NCBI GenBank assembly: GCA_014378105.1
Contig: JACMOI010000124.1
Coordinates: forward strand, 1-60,564
Source: Pseudopedobacter sp.
Lineage (GTDB): Bacteria; Bacteroidota; Bacteroidia; Sphingobacteriales; Sphingobacteriaceae
DNA length: 60,564 nt
Direction: 5' to 3'
Shown: piece by piece, positions 1 to 8,989 of the stretch
Numbering within the stretch: the stretch's first letter is position 1
Layout of the letters: every line of letters begins with the position of its first letter
Notes under the pieces: generated by a model
What the model saw: the letters and a program-made list of their open reading frames with translations, nothing else
Database searches by the model: none
Told to the model about the DNA's origin: nothing
Translations under genes and position numbers: made by a program

Positions 1-1797
1 AGCTTAAAATCTCAACTTTTCGATCAGTCTGTTAATGATGTATTGAATAATGTTTCGGATAAATTAGAACGAAAAGAAGCGTTGGTTTTTTTAACGCAAA
101 AAGCCGAAGAGCAACTAAAGGGCAAGAGTTTTAAACACAAAAAGAATCAAGGAAACAACCTTGAGCAAACTGCCGAAAGCAATCATCGCTACAGAAATAT
201 TGACCTTACAAAATTAGAAGAGGAAAAATCACTCATTGCTTTTGTAAAAGCAATGAAAAGAAGTCAAGCCAAATCTGATAGTATATTTAAGTTAAGAGAT
301 AGTCTTTTAAGAAGCAGATATCCTTACCGTATGGTTTATAATGGTCCAGTTTCTGAAGATCAACCAGCACCAACGAACTTTGATTTTAGAGTCGACCTAG
401 ACCAAATCATAGATGAATTTGGTGTGACACATAACATCATGAGGCAATCATTTGTTGAGGCTCCAAAAAGAATGTTATTAAAACGTGTAGTTAGAAGAGG
501 TTCACCCATAGTTGATACAGTAAGAACTTATATTATTGATGATCCTGCTTTAGGTCCGGTGATGAAAATGCTTCCAAAGCCTAATTTCATGACAGGAATT
601 TCTGATAATGAACTAAAATTAGCAGCCAAAAAAGAAGAGGTAGAGCGTCAATCAAAGAGAGTAGGTAATTACCTAGATTCTGTTGAAAAATCTGGTGATA
701 AAACTAATGTTTTTCAAGACATTGCGACAGAACTTCAACAAGCCCATACCCCACTGAATAAGAGAGTACAACCACAAACCATAGATTCTTTGCTAGCCTT
801 AGAATTGGCTAATCACGGTATCAACCTCAATTATAATTATAAGATTAGCTCTAATCGAGAAGATTCTGTGATTTTTAGTACAGCTTCAGTAAATAATCAG
901 GTATTTATTCCTGCAAATACTTATCAAACTGTATTATTTAGTAAAGATATTGTTAGGGACGCAGGTTTACTCACTGTAACTTTTCCAGAAAAAAACACAC
1001 TTATTATTAGTAATATGGGAAGTATTCTGTTTTCTTCAGCAGGTTTACTGCTGATTTTGGCAGGAAGTTTTGGCTATACTATTCTTTCTATTTTAAAGCA
1101 AAAGAAAGTATCGGAGATGAAAACAGATTTCATCAACAACATGACCCATGAGTTTAAAACGCCAGTTGCAACCATCATGATTGCAAGTGAAGCTTTAAAA
1201 GATCCTGAGATTAACGAAAACAAAGCCCGTGTTAATAAACTCGCAAGCATCATTTATGATGAGAATATCAGGCTTGGAAATCATATCGAACGGGTTTTAA
1301 ATATTGCTAGGATCGAGAAAGATGATTTGAAATTGGAACGTCAGCAGATTGATGTCAACGACTTAATTTCTACCGTAATTGATAGCATGAGTTTGCAGCT
1401 TCAAAAGAAAGATGCCATTATAAACTTAAGTTTAGATGCAAAAAACACGATGATGATTGCTGATGAATTACATTTATCCAACGTGATTTTTAACTTGGTA
1501 GATAACGCTAATAAGTACAGCAAAGATCAACCCGAAATTTCAATTGCTACAGAAAATCAAGACAATCAGATCATCATTAAAGTGGCTGATAAGGGAATTG
1601 GGATGAGCCGAGACCAGCAAAAGAAAATATTCGAACAGTTTTACCGCATCCCAACGGGTAATTTACATGATGTAAAAGGCTTTGGTTTAGGCTTAAGTTA
1701 TGTGAGCAATATGGTGAAAAGAATGAATGGCAGCATTAGCGTAAAAAGTGAAAAAGATAAAGGCTCTGAATTTGAGATTAGATTTCCATTAACTTAG
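1..1797 (+). CDS. Two-component sensor histidine kinase (5' end outside window)
   Basis: The frame is open from base 1, so the true start lies upstream; 598 residues are visible and the TTG at 43 is not a convincing start. The protein has a long variable extracytoplasmic part, one membrane segment near bases 1005-1095, then a HisKA domain whose phospho-accepting His is codon 1147-1149 (THEFKTP), and a HATPase domain with DKGIGM near 1588 and GFGLGL near 1678. It resembles RprX-type kinases of Bacteroidota. It would autophosphorylate in response to an envelope signal and pass phosphate to the regulator that starts 17 bases after its stop. The signal cannot be read from sequence. Confidence 0.93.
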   Translation, partial: SLKSQLFDQSVNDVLNNVSDKLERKEALVFLTQKAEEQLKGKSFKHKKNQGNNLEQTAESNHRYRNIDLTKLEEEKSLIAFVKAMKRSQAKSDSIFKLRDSLLRSRYPYRMVYNGPVSEDQPAPTNFDFRVDLDQIIDEFGVTHNIMRQSFVEAPKRMLLKRVVRRGSPIVDTVRTYIIDDPALGPVMKMLPKPNFMTGISDNELKLAAKKEEVERQSKRVGNYLDSVEKSGDKTNVFQDIATELQQAHTPLNKRVQPQTIDSLLALELANHGINLNYNYKISSNREDSVIFSTASVNNQVFIPANTYQTVLFSKDIVRDAGLLTVTFPEKNTLIISNMGSILFSSAGLLLILAGSFGYTILSILKQKKVSEMKTDFINNMTHEFKTPVATIMIASEALKDPEINENKARVNKLASIIYDENIRLGNHIERVLNIARIEKDDLKLERQQIDVNDLISTVIDSMSLQLQKKDAIINLSLDAKNTMMIADELHLSNVIFNLVDNANKYSKDQPEISIATENQDNQIIIKVADKGIGMSRDQQKKIFEQFYRIPTGNLHDVKGFGLGLSYVSNMVKRMNGSISVKSEKDKGSEFEIRFPLT

Positions 1798-1814
1798 CAG
1801 CAAACATCAACCAA

Positions 1815-2513
1815 ATGAATCCTAAAAAAATACTATTAGTAGAAGACGATCCTAATCTTGGGATGCTACTCGAAGATTACCTTTCATTAAAAGGAAAATT
1901 TGATATCAAACTTTGTGTTGATGGCGAAGAAGGTTTAAAGGCTTTTACTCAGGATGAGTTTGACATTTGCATTTTAGATGTGATGATGCCCAAAAAAGAT
2001 GGTTTTACTTTAGCTAAAGACATCCGAAAAATCAACTCCACTATTCCCATCATTTTTGCTACCGCAAAAGGAATGATGGAAGATAAAACCGAAGCTTATT
2101 CGCTAGGTGGGGATGATTATATCACCAAACCTTTTAGAATTGAAGAATTGCTATTGCGAATTAACGCTTTATTAAAAAGAGTGGCACAGCAAGATCAAGA
2201 ACCCGAACAAAAACCTACACAATTTAACATTGGTCAATATCATTTTGATTATCAAACGCAAATTATTAGTAAAGACGAGGATCTACAAAAAGTGAGCACC
2301 AAAGAAGCGGAATTGCTCCGCTTACTTTGCTTAAAAATGAATGACGTGTTAACCCGTGAAGAAGCCTTACTCCAAATTTGGCATGATGATAACTATTTCA
2401 ACGGCCGAAGCATGGATGTTTTTTTAAGTAAGCTAAGGAAATACTTAAGAGATGACTCTAAAGTCGAAATTATTAATGTTCATGGTAAGGGGTATAAATT
2501 ATTGGTGAATTAA
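1815..2513 (+). CDS. OmpR/PhoB-family response regulator (RprY-like)
   Basis: 232 residues. The N-terminal receiver has the acidic pair at 11-12, the phospho-acceptor Asp55 (ILDVMMP) and Lys105 (YITKPF). A winged-helix DNA-binding domain follows from about residue 135 to the end (RSMDVFLSKLRKYL and HGKGYKLLV). It is the cognate partner of the kinase just upstream and acts as a DNA-binding transcription factor. Its stop overlaps by 3 bases the ancestral stop of the convergent WYL pseudogene. Confidence 0.95.
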   Translation: MNPKKILLVEDDPNLGMLLEDYLSLKGKFDIKLCVDGEEGLKAFTQDEFDICILDVMMPKKDGFTLAKDIRKINSTIPIIFATAKGMMEDKTEAYSLGGDDYITKPFRIEELLLRINALLKRVAQQDQEPEQKPTQFNIGQYHFDYQTQIISKDEDLQKVSTKEAELLRLLCLKMNDVLTREEALLQIWHDDNYFNGRSMDVFLSKLRKYLRDDSKVEIINVHGKGYKLLVN

Positions 2514-3424
2514 CTGATTTTACCTGTTTGATATTGGTTTAAAGAAATAGTATAAATATCCTTTATTTCATTAATTAAACTCATCGGATTTATTACTTTC
2601 ATGTTTGCCCCAAGCGATAGTAACTCCATTACAAAATCGTGAGTAATACACAATTTTAGTTTTACTTGAAGCTCTTCATCATTATCCAAAATTACTTCTT
2701 GCGTATGGTGTAAGGGTAAAGTTTTGATATATTTTCATTGGTGAGCATTAAATGACAAAATTATTTCTTCTGGTTTTTTCCCATTCGGGCTGATGATGCC
2801 AAAGCAATATTTATAGTGTTCTTCTACATTATAATCTGCTGGATATTTGAATTTTTTAGTCGTTATTTCTAGGTTTTTTAAACGGTCTAAAGCAAAGCTT
2901 TTGATATGATCATCATTTAAATCTTTAGCTAAAACATACCAACGGTTTTTAAATTCTTTAAGAGCATAAGGCTCAACTTTTCTCAGTGAAGGTTCACTAT
3001 CCCAGAATTTTTGATAGTCGAATTTAATGAGCAATGTGTTTTTGATGCTGTGTAACAAACCAAATAAATTCTCGGTGCCTTGTGGTTTTCGCTTTTCAAA
3101 ATGGATATAACCCGATAAGCTATCTGAAATGTTTAATGCTTGGAAAGTATCAAAAGCCTCTAACATTCTATCGTTTACTTCTGGCTGACCAGCATCATTG
3201 ATATAATAAACCCGTTTAGAAAAATCATATTCGATATCAATATTAAAAAGAGAACGAATATCTTCTAAATCTCGCTTGAATGTACGTTTGGATACCGTGA
3301 ATCTGTACTCCTGAATTTCCGATTCTCGTTCCAAATAATTATGAATCTCATTGAATGTTGCAAACTTCTTTCTGAGTTTATTGATGATAAGATTGTAGCG
3401 GGATAGAAATTCTCTTTTTGACAT
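2510..3424 (-). pseudogene. WYL/YafY-family transcriptional regulator interrupted by an in-frame TGA
   Basis: The intact frame stops after 229 codons at a TGA (2735-2737). Past that stop the same frame continues for 74 more codons (KYIKTLPLHHTQEV, then LKLCITHDFVMELLSLG) to a TAA at 2510-2512. That continuation matches the usual end of Bacteroidota WYL regulators, where FxxxQGKYIKTLPLHHSQ normally carries Gly (GGA) at the TGA position, so a single GGA to TGA change explains it. Full length would be 304 residues: HTH region about 1-60, WYL domain about 135-200, WCX-type C-terminus. The ATG begins one base after the stop of the upstream gene, so it was the last gene of an operon. The truncated product lacks the C-terminal domain and may be inactive or constitutive. 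A sequencing error is possible. Confidence 0.85.
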
Positions 3425-3425
3425 T

Positions 3426-4117
3426 TTAGATTATTTTATCTTCAAAGTATCTCTTTTTTAATTCTAGAATAATACCAGTTTTGTATCTAAAATTCATGGA
3501 AGAATGATGAATCATATAATGAGGAATATTATTATAAGTTGTTTTCCAAATTGCATTAGAACTCTCATGATTTAAAACCGCATCTTTTTTTTGTCAAATT
3601 GTATTTTCATCCATTTAGGCGCATCCATTCCTACTAATAATATTTGTTTAGGTTTTATAATTTCATAAATTAATTCAATAGATTTCTGAGAACAATATTC
3701 AATCATCTCATTACCGTCTTTTCCAAATTTTCTTAAATGTGATACCTTTTTAGAATTAAAATATACTGCATTCATAATTACAGATTTTTCTAATATGCTT
3801 CTCAATCTTTCATTGGAGAACATTTCTAAAATAGGTTTATTTATTGCCCAATTTGGATTTTTTAGATATTGATTTTCATTATACCCTAAATGATCCTTAG
3901 TTCTTTTTGCAATTTCTTTTTCTTTGAGGGCATCTACATAAGTTTTATCCCCGGCGGGATTTGTGGCAATAATTAATAAGTTTGGATTTTCAAAAATTCC
4001 AGATTAAAATACATAAAAATCTGGATAGTCATTTTTTCTGATTGCCAAATTATGACAACCATCACTAACATCCTCCAACCATTTGTCTCTTTTTTCAATA
4101 AATTGTTCTTGATTCAT
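3426..4117 (-). pseudogene. Uracil-DNA-glycosylase-superfamily-like protein, one nonsense codon and one frameshift
   Basis: From an ATG at 4115-4117 (MNQEQFIEKRDKWLED) the frame hits TAA at 4004-4006 (codon 38), then continues SGIFENPNLLIIATNPAG to an A8 run at 3585-3592. Adding one A there restores a frame ending HHSSMNFRYKTG and LKKRYFEDKII with TAA at 3426-3428. The repaired length is 230 residues. LLIIATNPAG resembles the G-x-(A/N)PG motif of the UDG fold, KQILLVGMDA its central strand, and HYMIHHSS its HPS-like C-terminal motif; this family call is my inference and is tentative. The gene lies between the FtsZ-like gene (19-base gap) and the WYL gene (1-base gap). Two separate lesions make inactivation very likely. 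Confidence 0.7.
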
Positions 4118-4136
4118 AAATAAAGTTTTAATAATG

Positions 4137-4763
4137 TTAGTTCATTTTAATACAACCTGTGATTTTTTTATACATTAATTCGTAAGCTTCGTGAATTTTT
4201 GTTCTACCACTCATAAATCCAAAATCCTTTTCGTATTGATAATAATTTATAAATGGTATATGGGAAATCTCTAATTGACATTTTTTGGCCAATTCTATTC
4301 TTCTATTTCCCTCAAAAGAAAATGGCATAAACACATGAGTTTCAAAATCAATATTTAAGTTATTTATATATTTAATTACTACTGGTGCTAAACCAAGGGA
4401 ATAATCGCAACTAAAGCAGGTTATGACAATAATTCTGGAATAATTTTTTAATAATTTTTTTAAGTTAGGATTTAAAGTAGGGGGTTTATTCCATACATAA
4501 TTATTGTATAAAAATTTTCCTTCATTAGTTATTACACTGTTTATTTCACATGGTTCGATAATATGTTGTTTGAATTGTAATTCTTTTTCTATTTATGGTA
4601 TCAGAACTAACTTTTCAATATTTCCTACTATATGATTTAGGATGCTTTTTTCTTTTGCTCCAATATACAAGATCAAAGAATTATTGAAGGGTTTTTCAAT
4701 ACGTTTAATAAATGGTGAAAGTGAAATGACGCCAATAGTGTGTAAAAAAGATGCTCTTTTCAT
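4137..4763 (-). pseudogene. Divergent FtsZ/tubulin-like GTPase-domain protein interrupted by an in-frame TAA
   Basis: I chose the ATG at 4761-4763 (MKRASFLHTIG); the frame is open further up to 4838, and a farther ATG at 4880 is separated by a TAA. The frame meets TAA at 4593-4595 (codon 57) and then stays open to TAA at 4137-4139, 208 codons in all. Downstream it carries RIIVITCFSC, then GLAPVV, then PFSFEGNRR (codons 147-155) and EAYELMYKKITG. These align in order with FtsZ MVFITAGMGGGTGTGAAPVV, PFSFEGKRR and ADEVLYQAVRGI. The GGGTGTG nucleotide loop is replaced by CSCDYSLG, and the C-terminal polymerisation domain is absent. It was probably the first gene of the decaying operon. Function is unknown. 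Confidence 0.65.
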
Positions 4764-4954
4764 ATTTATGAATTGTTGACTAAAATCAAAACTAAGCCCA
4801 TGTAAAGCCAAGCCATGTCTTAGTCTAAAATTTATCAAAAAAAATAAGGATGACGATTATTGATTATATTCCATTTGCATTGAATAATTGCACTAACAAA
4901 TTGAAATATTTACCTTTGATAGGTATATTAAATTAATAGTATTCAAAATTTCAT

Positions 4955-5173
4955 ATGATGCAGGAAATTATTTTGAAAAAACACCTATCAAAATCTAAGA
5001 TGGATGCATTGATTCAATTTCTTAAAAGTTGGGATATTGAAGCAGAAGTTAAAAGCGAAAAGCCGATTTCAAAAAATCAAAAAATCGAGTTTTCACTTTC
5101 GGCTGGTTTATGGAAAGATAGTGATATAGATGCCAATGAACTTCGCAAACAAGCTTGGAGCAAAAAATCATGA
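4955..5173 (+). CDS. Antitoxin of a PIN-domain toxin-antitoxin pair
   Basis: 72 residues, starting MMQEIILKKHLSKSKMDAL; a second Met directly follows the first, so the start could be one codon later. The N-terminal half would bind DNA or dimerise. The C-terminal half (FSLSAGLWKDSDIDANELRKQAW) is the segment that in such pairs wraps the toxin. Its TGA overlaps the ATG of the toxin (ATGA at 5170-5173), which implies translational coupling. Assignment rests on size, context and this C-terminal pattern rather than a named family. Confidence 0.85.
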   Translation: MMQEIILKKHLSKSKMDALIQFLKSWDIEAEVKSEKPISKNQKIEFSLSAGLWKDSDIDANELRKQAWSKKS

Positions 5174-5550
5174 TTCTTTGCGACACTAATATTCTGATAG
5201 AAATTTATAAGAATAATTCCGAAATAATAGAAACCATAAAACAGATAGGGCAAGAAAATATATTTGTTTCTGATGTCACTTGTGCTGAATTATTATATGG
5301 TGCAAGAAATAAAAAGGAGCTAAAAACCATCCGAAGTGATTTAAATAAATTAAATGTCTTACCAATTCAATCGTTCATTTCTAGTTTATCAGTAGAGTTA
5401 GTTGAAAAATATTGTTTGTCACACAAACTTTCTTTGCCCGATGCTTTAATTGCTTCTACTGCTCTTCATCATAATATTGAACTTTTTACGCTTAATACCA
5501 AAGATTTTAAATTCATTGAGGGCATCAAATTATTCAGCCAAGAAAAGTAA
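5170..5550 (+). CDS. vapC: PIN-domain ribonuclease toxin (VapC family)
   Basis: 126 residues from the ATG at 5170; a longer reading frame from a TTG at 5155 is less likely because the ATG is coupled to the antitoxin stop. The acidic PIN residues are visible: Asp5 in MILCDTN, a Glu in VTCAELLYGA, an Asp in LSLPDALIAS and an Asp near the end in LNTKDF. PIN toxins cleave RNA, commonly tRNA or rRNA, when the antitoxin is degraded. The target of this copy is unknown. It borders the decaying operon at 2510-4763, so this is a small accessory patch. Confidence 0.93.
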   Translation: MILCDTNILIEIYKNNSEIIETIKQIGQENIFVSDVTCAELLYGARNKKELKTIRSDLNKLNVLPIQSFISSLSVELVEKYCLSHKLSLPDALIASTALHHNIELFTLNTKDFKFIEGIKLFSQEK

Positions 5551-5572
5551 AAGCTGCTTTTAAATTATGAAT

Positions 5573-5602
5573 AAGGATGAAGATTAAATCTTCATCCTTT
5601 TA
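5573..5602. terminator. Bidirectional hairpin terminator
   Basis: AAGGATGAAGATT (5573-5585) pairs perfectly with AATCTTCATCCTT (5587-5599), giving a 13-bp stem around a very tight loop, followed by a short T run. It lies between the vapC stop (5550) and the convergent aldehyde dehydrogenase stop (5662) and can serve both. Confidence 0.85.
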
Positions 5603-5661
5603 CTTTAAACTTTTAAGTCCAATCAGGTCTTCTCATAAGTGAATCCTAATTCTATTTAGTT

Positions 5662-7203
5662 TTAAAAATCAAACTTAATCCCCTGCGCCAGCGGCAAAGT
5701 AGTTGAATAATTAATGGTATTGGTCTGTCTTCTCATGTAGGCTTTCCAAGCATCAGAACCTGATTCTCTTCCTCCTCCAGTTTCTTTTTCTCCGCCAAAT
5801 GCGCCGCCAATTTCAGCTCCTGAGGTACCAATATTTACATTGGCAATGCCACAGTCAGAACCAGCAACCGATAAAAATTGTTCTGCTTCACGCATATTGG
5901 TCGTCATAATTGCAGAGGATAAACCTTGTGGAACGCCATTTTGCATCGCAATAGCTTCATCAAGTTCTTTATATTTCATCAAATATAAAATAGGTGCAAA
6001 GGTTTCATGTTGTACAATCGCCATTTCATTTTTAGCTTCGGCAATGCAAGGCTTTACGTAACAACCTGATTCGTAATCAGCGCCTTCCAAAACACCGCCT
6101 TCTACTATAAACTTTCCGCCTTCGGCTTTACATTTATCAATGGAAGTCAAATAATTCTGAACAGCATCTTTATCAATCAATGGGCCTACATGATTGTGTG
6201 TATCTAAAGGATTTCCAATTTTCAACTGCCCGTAAGCTTTCACTAGTTTTGCAGTAAAAGCATCATAAACACTTTCATGGATGATCAATCGACGGGTAGA
6301 GGTACAACGTTGTCCGGCAGTTCCAACAGCTCCAAAAACGGCCCCAATCAAGGTCATGTCTAAATCAGCATTTTCTGTAATGATGATGGCATTATTTCCG
6401 CCTAATTCTAAAATATGTTTACCCAACCTAGCGCCAATAGCAGCGCCAATTGCTTTTCCCATTCGGGTTGATCCGGTTGCAGAAACCAAAGGAACATTGG
6501 TATCATTGGCCATTAATTCTCCAATATTTCTATCACCAATCACCAAACAAGAAATACCTTCAGGTAAATTATTCGCGACTAAAACCTTCTGCATAATTTT
6601 CTGACAGGCAATTGCAGTTAAAGGTGTTTTTTCGGATGGTTTCCAAACGCAAACATTTCCGCAAACCCAAGCCAAAGCGGCGTTCCAGCTCCAAACAGCT
6701 ACCGGGAAATTAAAGGCAGAGATAATTCCGACTACACCCATGGGATGCCATTGTTCGTACATTCTATGTTGTGGGCGTTCAGAATGCATGGTTAATCCGT
6801 ATAACTGACGAGATAAACCAACAGCGAAATCGCAAATATCAATCATCTCCTGTACTTCACCCCATCCTTCTTGCAAGCTTTTACCCATTTCATAAGAGAC
6901 TAGTTTTCCTAAATCATCTTTATGCTTTCTTAATTCTTCACCTAATTGACGAACAATTTCTCCTCTTTTAGGCGCAGGCATCATTTTCCAATCTAAGAAA
7001 GCACCTTTCGCAGTAGCAATCAGTTCTTGATAATCATCAGCGCTAGCAAAATTTACAGTCGCTATTAATTTTCCATCAACGGGAGAATGAATTTTCTTTT
7101 CTTGCGTTTTCTTTCCACTCTTCCATATTTTCCCGGTACTAACAGCATGATTTTTCTCACCGATTCCTAAATTTTCTAATACTTTTTCGATAGCTACTTG
7201 CAT
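5662..7203 (-). CDS. ALDH7-type aldehyde dehydrogenase (aminoadipate semialdehyde / piperideine-6-carboxylate dehydrogenase-like)
   Basis: 513 residues, the normal length for antiquitin-like ALDH7 enzymes. The NAD(P)-dependent dehydrogenase motifs are intact: [11 protein letters not shown] near 164-174, KPSEKTPL near 188-195, general base Glu266 (LELGGNN) and catalytic Cys300 (GQRCTST). [20 protein letters not shown] near the C-terminus is typical of the ALDH7 group, which oxidises alpha-aminoadipate semialdehyde in lysine breakdown. The physiological substrate here is inferred from family only. It is transcribed alone, divergent from the TPR gene. Confidence 0.9.
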   Translation of the reverse strand: MQVAIEKVLENLGIGEKNHAVSTGKIWKSGKKTQEKKIHSPVDGKLIATVNFASADDYQELIATAKGAFLDWKMMPAPKRGEIVRQLGEELRKHKDDLGKLVSYEMGKSLQEGWGEVQEMIDICDFAVGLSRQLYGLTMHSERPQHRMYEQWHPMGVVGIISAFNFPVAVWSWNAALAWVCGNVCVWKPSEKTPLTAIACQKIMQKVLVANNLPEGISCLVIGDRNIGELMANDTNVPLVSATGSTRMGKAIGAAIGARLGKHILELGGNNAIIITENADLDMTLIGAVFGAVGTAGQRCTSTRRLIIHESVYDAFTAKLVKAYGQLKIGNPLDTHNHVGPLIDKDAVQNYLTSIDKCKAEGGKFIVEGGVLEGADYESGCYVKPCIAEAKNEMAIVQHETFAPILYLMKYKELDEAIAMQNGVPQGLSSAIMTTNMREAEQFLSVAGSDCGIANVNIGTSGAEIGGAFGGEKETGGGRESGSDAWKAYMRRQTNTINYSTTLPLAQGIKFDF

Positions 7204-7510
7204 AATTTTTCTGATTTAAGAGAGTCAAACCATGAATCTCGATTTTGATCTTTTATTGGTAACTTTACAAAGTTAAGAATTTAAAAAGGAGAAGAAGGGA
7301 GCATAAATTACCGCTGCATTAATAATCACACATCTGATATTATACCGTTTTATAAATCAACAGTTTACCTCTAGTATTGTCTAATTGTTGAAAAATATAA
7401 TAACAACCATGTGATTAATATTTATAATTTGAGAGTAATAAGTCGGGTGAAAGCAATGAGTTTTCAAATTTTATTTTTCCTGACACGTTCTCTTTAATAT
7501 TTGTTACCGA
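7204..7510. other. Intergenic region between two divergent genes
   Basis: About 307 bases separating the dehydrogenase and TPR start codons. It must hold both promoters. I see no open frame, hairpin, riboswitch motif or repeat that I can support. Confidence 0.6.
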
Positions 7511-8914
7511 ATGGAAGAAGAATTCGAATTTGAATTTACTGAAGATCCAAAATTATCAGTAGAGCGTTACGAAGAGATGATCCGCAATCAGGATCAATAT
7601 TTTTTTGATGCGCAAGCCTTTGAAAACATTATAGATTATTATATCGACAAAAGCGATCCTATTAAGGCATTGCAGGTGATTGAATACGCGGTTTTGCAGC
7701 ATCCTTTTGCAGCAATTTTCCATATTAAAAAGGCTCAGCTACATGTTTTTACCAACGAAATTGAAAAGTCGTTCGAGTCTTTAGAAAAAGCTGAATTGTT
7801 AGAGCCTTCTGAGGCTGATATCTACATGATCAGAGGAAATATTTACGAGAGTTTAGAACAACATGATGATGCTTTAGAGAATCTGAAAAAGGCGTTGGAT
7901 ATGGCCGAAAACAAGGATGAAGTGTTGATGCAGATTTCCTTTGTTCATCAAAACATGGGCGATTATGACGAAGCTGTTTCGTATTTAAAACTTTGCCTTG
8001 AAAACAACATGGAAAATCAGGATGCGCTTTATGAGTTGGCATTTTGTTATGATGTTTTAGATAAGCAGGAAGAAAGCATTCAGTTTTATCAACAATATAT
8101 TGATAACGAGCCCTATTCTTACGCCGCTTGGTATAATTTGGGTAATGCTTTCCATAAGTTGAGCTTATTTGAGAAAGCTATTGATGCATATGATTATGCG
8201 ATTTTGATCAAAGATAGTTTTGCTTCCGCATATTTTAATAAAGGAAATGCATTGGTGCAATTAGATCGTTTCCAAGAAGCGATTGATGTTTACCGTCAAA
8301 CTTTCGAATACGAACAACCTAATGCAGATACTTATTGCGCCATTGGCGAGTGTTATGAGAAATTAGAAAAAATGGATGAAGCCCGCTCTTTTTATAAAAA
8401 AGCGGTGAAAATTGATACTAAATTAGCAGATGCTTGGTATGGAATTGGCGTTACTCTTGATTTTGAAGAGCGTTTTTTCGAGTCTTTACATTTCTACAAA
8501 AAGGCTTTAAACTTAGACGACCAAAATCCTGATTATTGGTTTGCTATTGCAGATGCGCAGTACAAACTTGGAAATTTAACCGAATCTGAACAAGCTTACG
8601 AGAAGGTAGTGGAAGTAAATCCCTTAGATGTAGAAGCTTGGTTAGATTACTCTTCTATTGTTTTTGAGAAAGAAAATATTCCAAAATGTATTGAAATTAT
8701 TGCTGAAGGGATTAAAAACAATCCAGACTCGGCAGATTTATATTATCGATTTGTAGCTTATCTAATTGCAAATGGTCAAAATAACGAGGCTTTAATTCAG
8801 TTAGAAACAGCTTTAACATCAGATGTTGAAAAACATTATTTATTGTTCGAATACCTCCCTCAATTGCAAACCAATAAGGTAATTATTGATATTATTAACC
8901 GCTATACGGCTTAG
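7511..8914 (+). CDS. Tetratricopeptide-repeat protein
   Basis: 467 residues made almost wholly of degenerate 34-residue TPR units, from about residue 45 to 440. Typical repeat cores include YDEAVSYLKLCLENNMENQDALYELA, split here as YDEAVSYLKLCLE then DALYELAFC, and FQEAIDVYRQTFEYEQPNADTYCAIG, seen as FQEAIDVYRQTF then ADTYCAIGECYEKL. There is no signal peptide and the N-terminus is very acidic (MEEEFEFEFTEDP), so it is probably a cytoplasmic scaffold. TPR proteins mediate protein-protein contacts; the partner is not visible. The gene directly precedes the ComA-like gene, 75 bases away. Confidence 0.9.
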   Translation: MEEEFEFEFTEDPKLSVERYEEMIRNQDQYFFDAQAFENIIDYYIDKSDPIKALQVIEYAVLQHPFAAIFHIKKAQLHVFTNEIEKSFESLEKAELLEPSEADIYMIRGNIYESLEQHDDALENLKKALDMAENKDEVLMQISFVHQNMGDYDEAVSYLKLCLENNMENQDALYELAFCYDVLDKQEESIQFYQQYIDNEPYSYAAWYNLGNAFHKLSLFEKAIDAYDYAILIKDSFASAYFNKGNALVQLDRFQEAIDVYRQTFEYEQPNADTYCAIGECYEKLEKMDEARSFYKKAVKIDTKLADAWYGIGVTLDFEERFFESLHFYKKALNLDDQNPDYWFAIADAQYKLGNLTESEQAYEKVVEVNPLDVEAWLDYSSIVFEKENIPKCIEIIAEGIKNNPDSADLYYRFVAYLIANGQNNEALIQLETALTSDVEKHYLLFEYLPQLQTNKVIIDIINRYTA

Positions 8915-8989
8915 AAGCCGATGAAAAATCTGGATTAAAAAACAGTTTTATAGAGAATTGGATTTTTTTTAAGATTTTTGCACCCTGTT

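Noticed and set aside
2735..2737. Possible selenocysteine codon in the WYL gene
   Set aside because: Homologues have Gly at this site and the operon has other stop codons, so a mutation is simpler.
4764..4880. Longer start for the FtsZ-like gene at 4880 or 4838
   Set aside because: The 4880 ATG is cut off by an in-frame TAA and the 4838 start would be TTG; MKRASFLHTIG at 4763 looks like the true start.
5840..6971. Plus-strand open frames inside the aldehyde dehydrogenase gene
   Set aside because: They are antisense to a well-conserved intact enzyme and show no family pattern.
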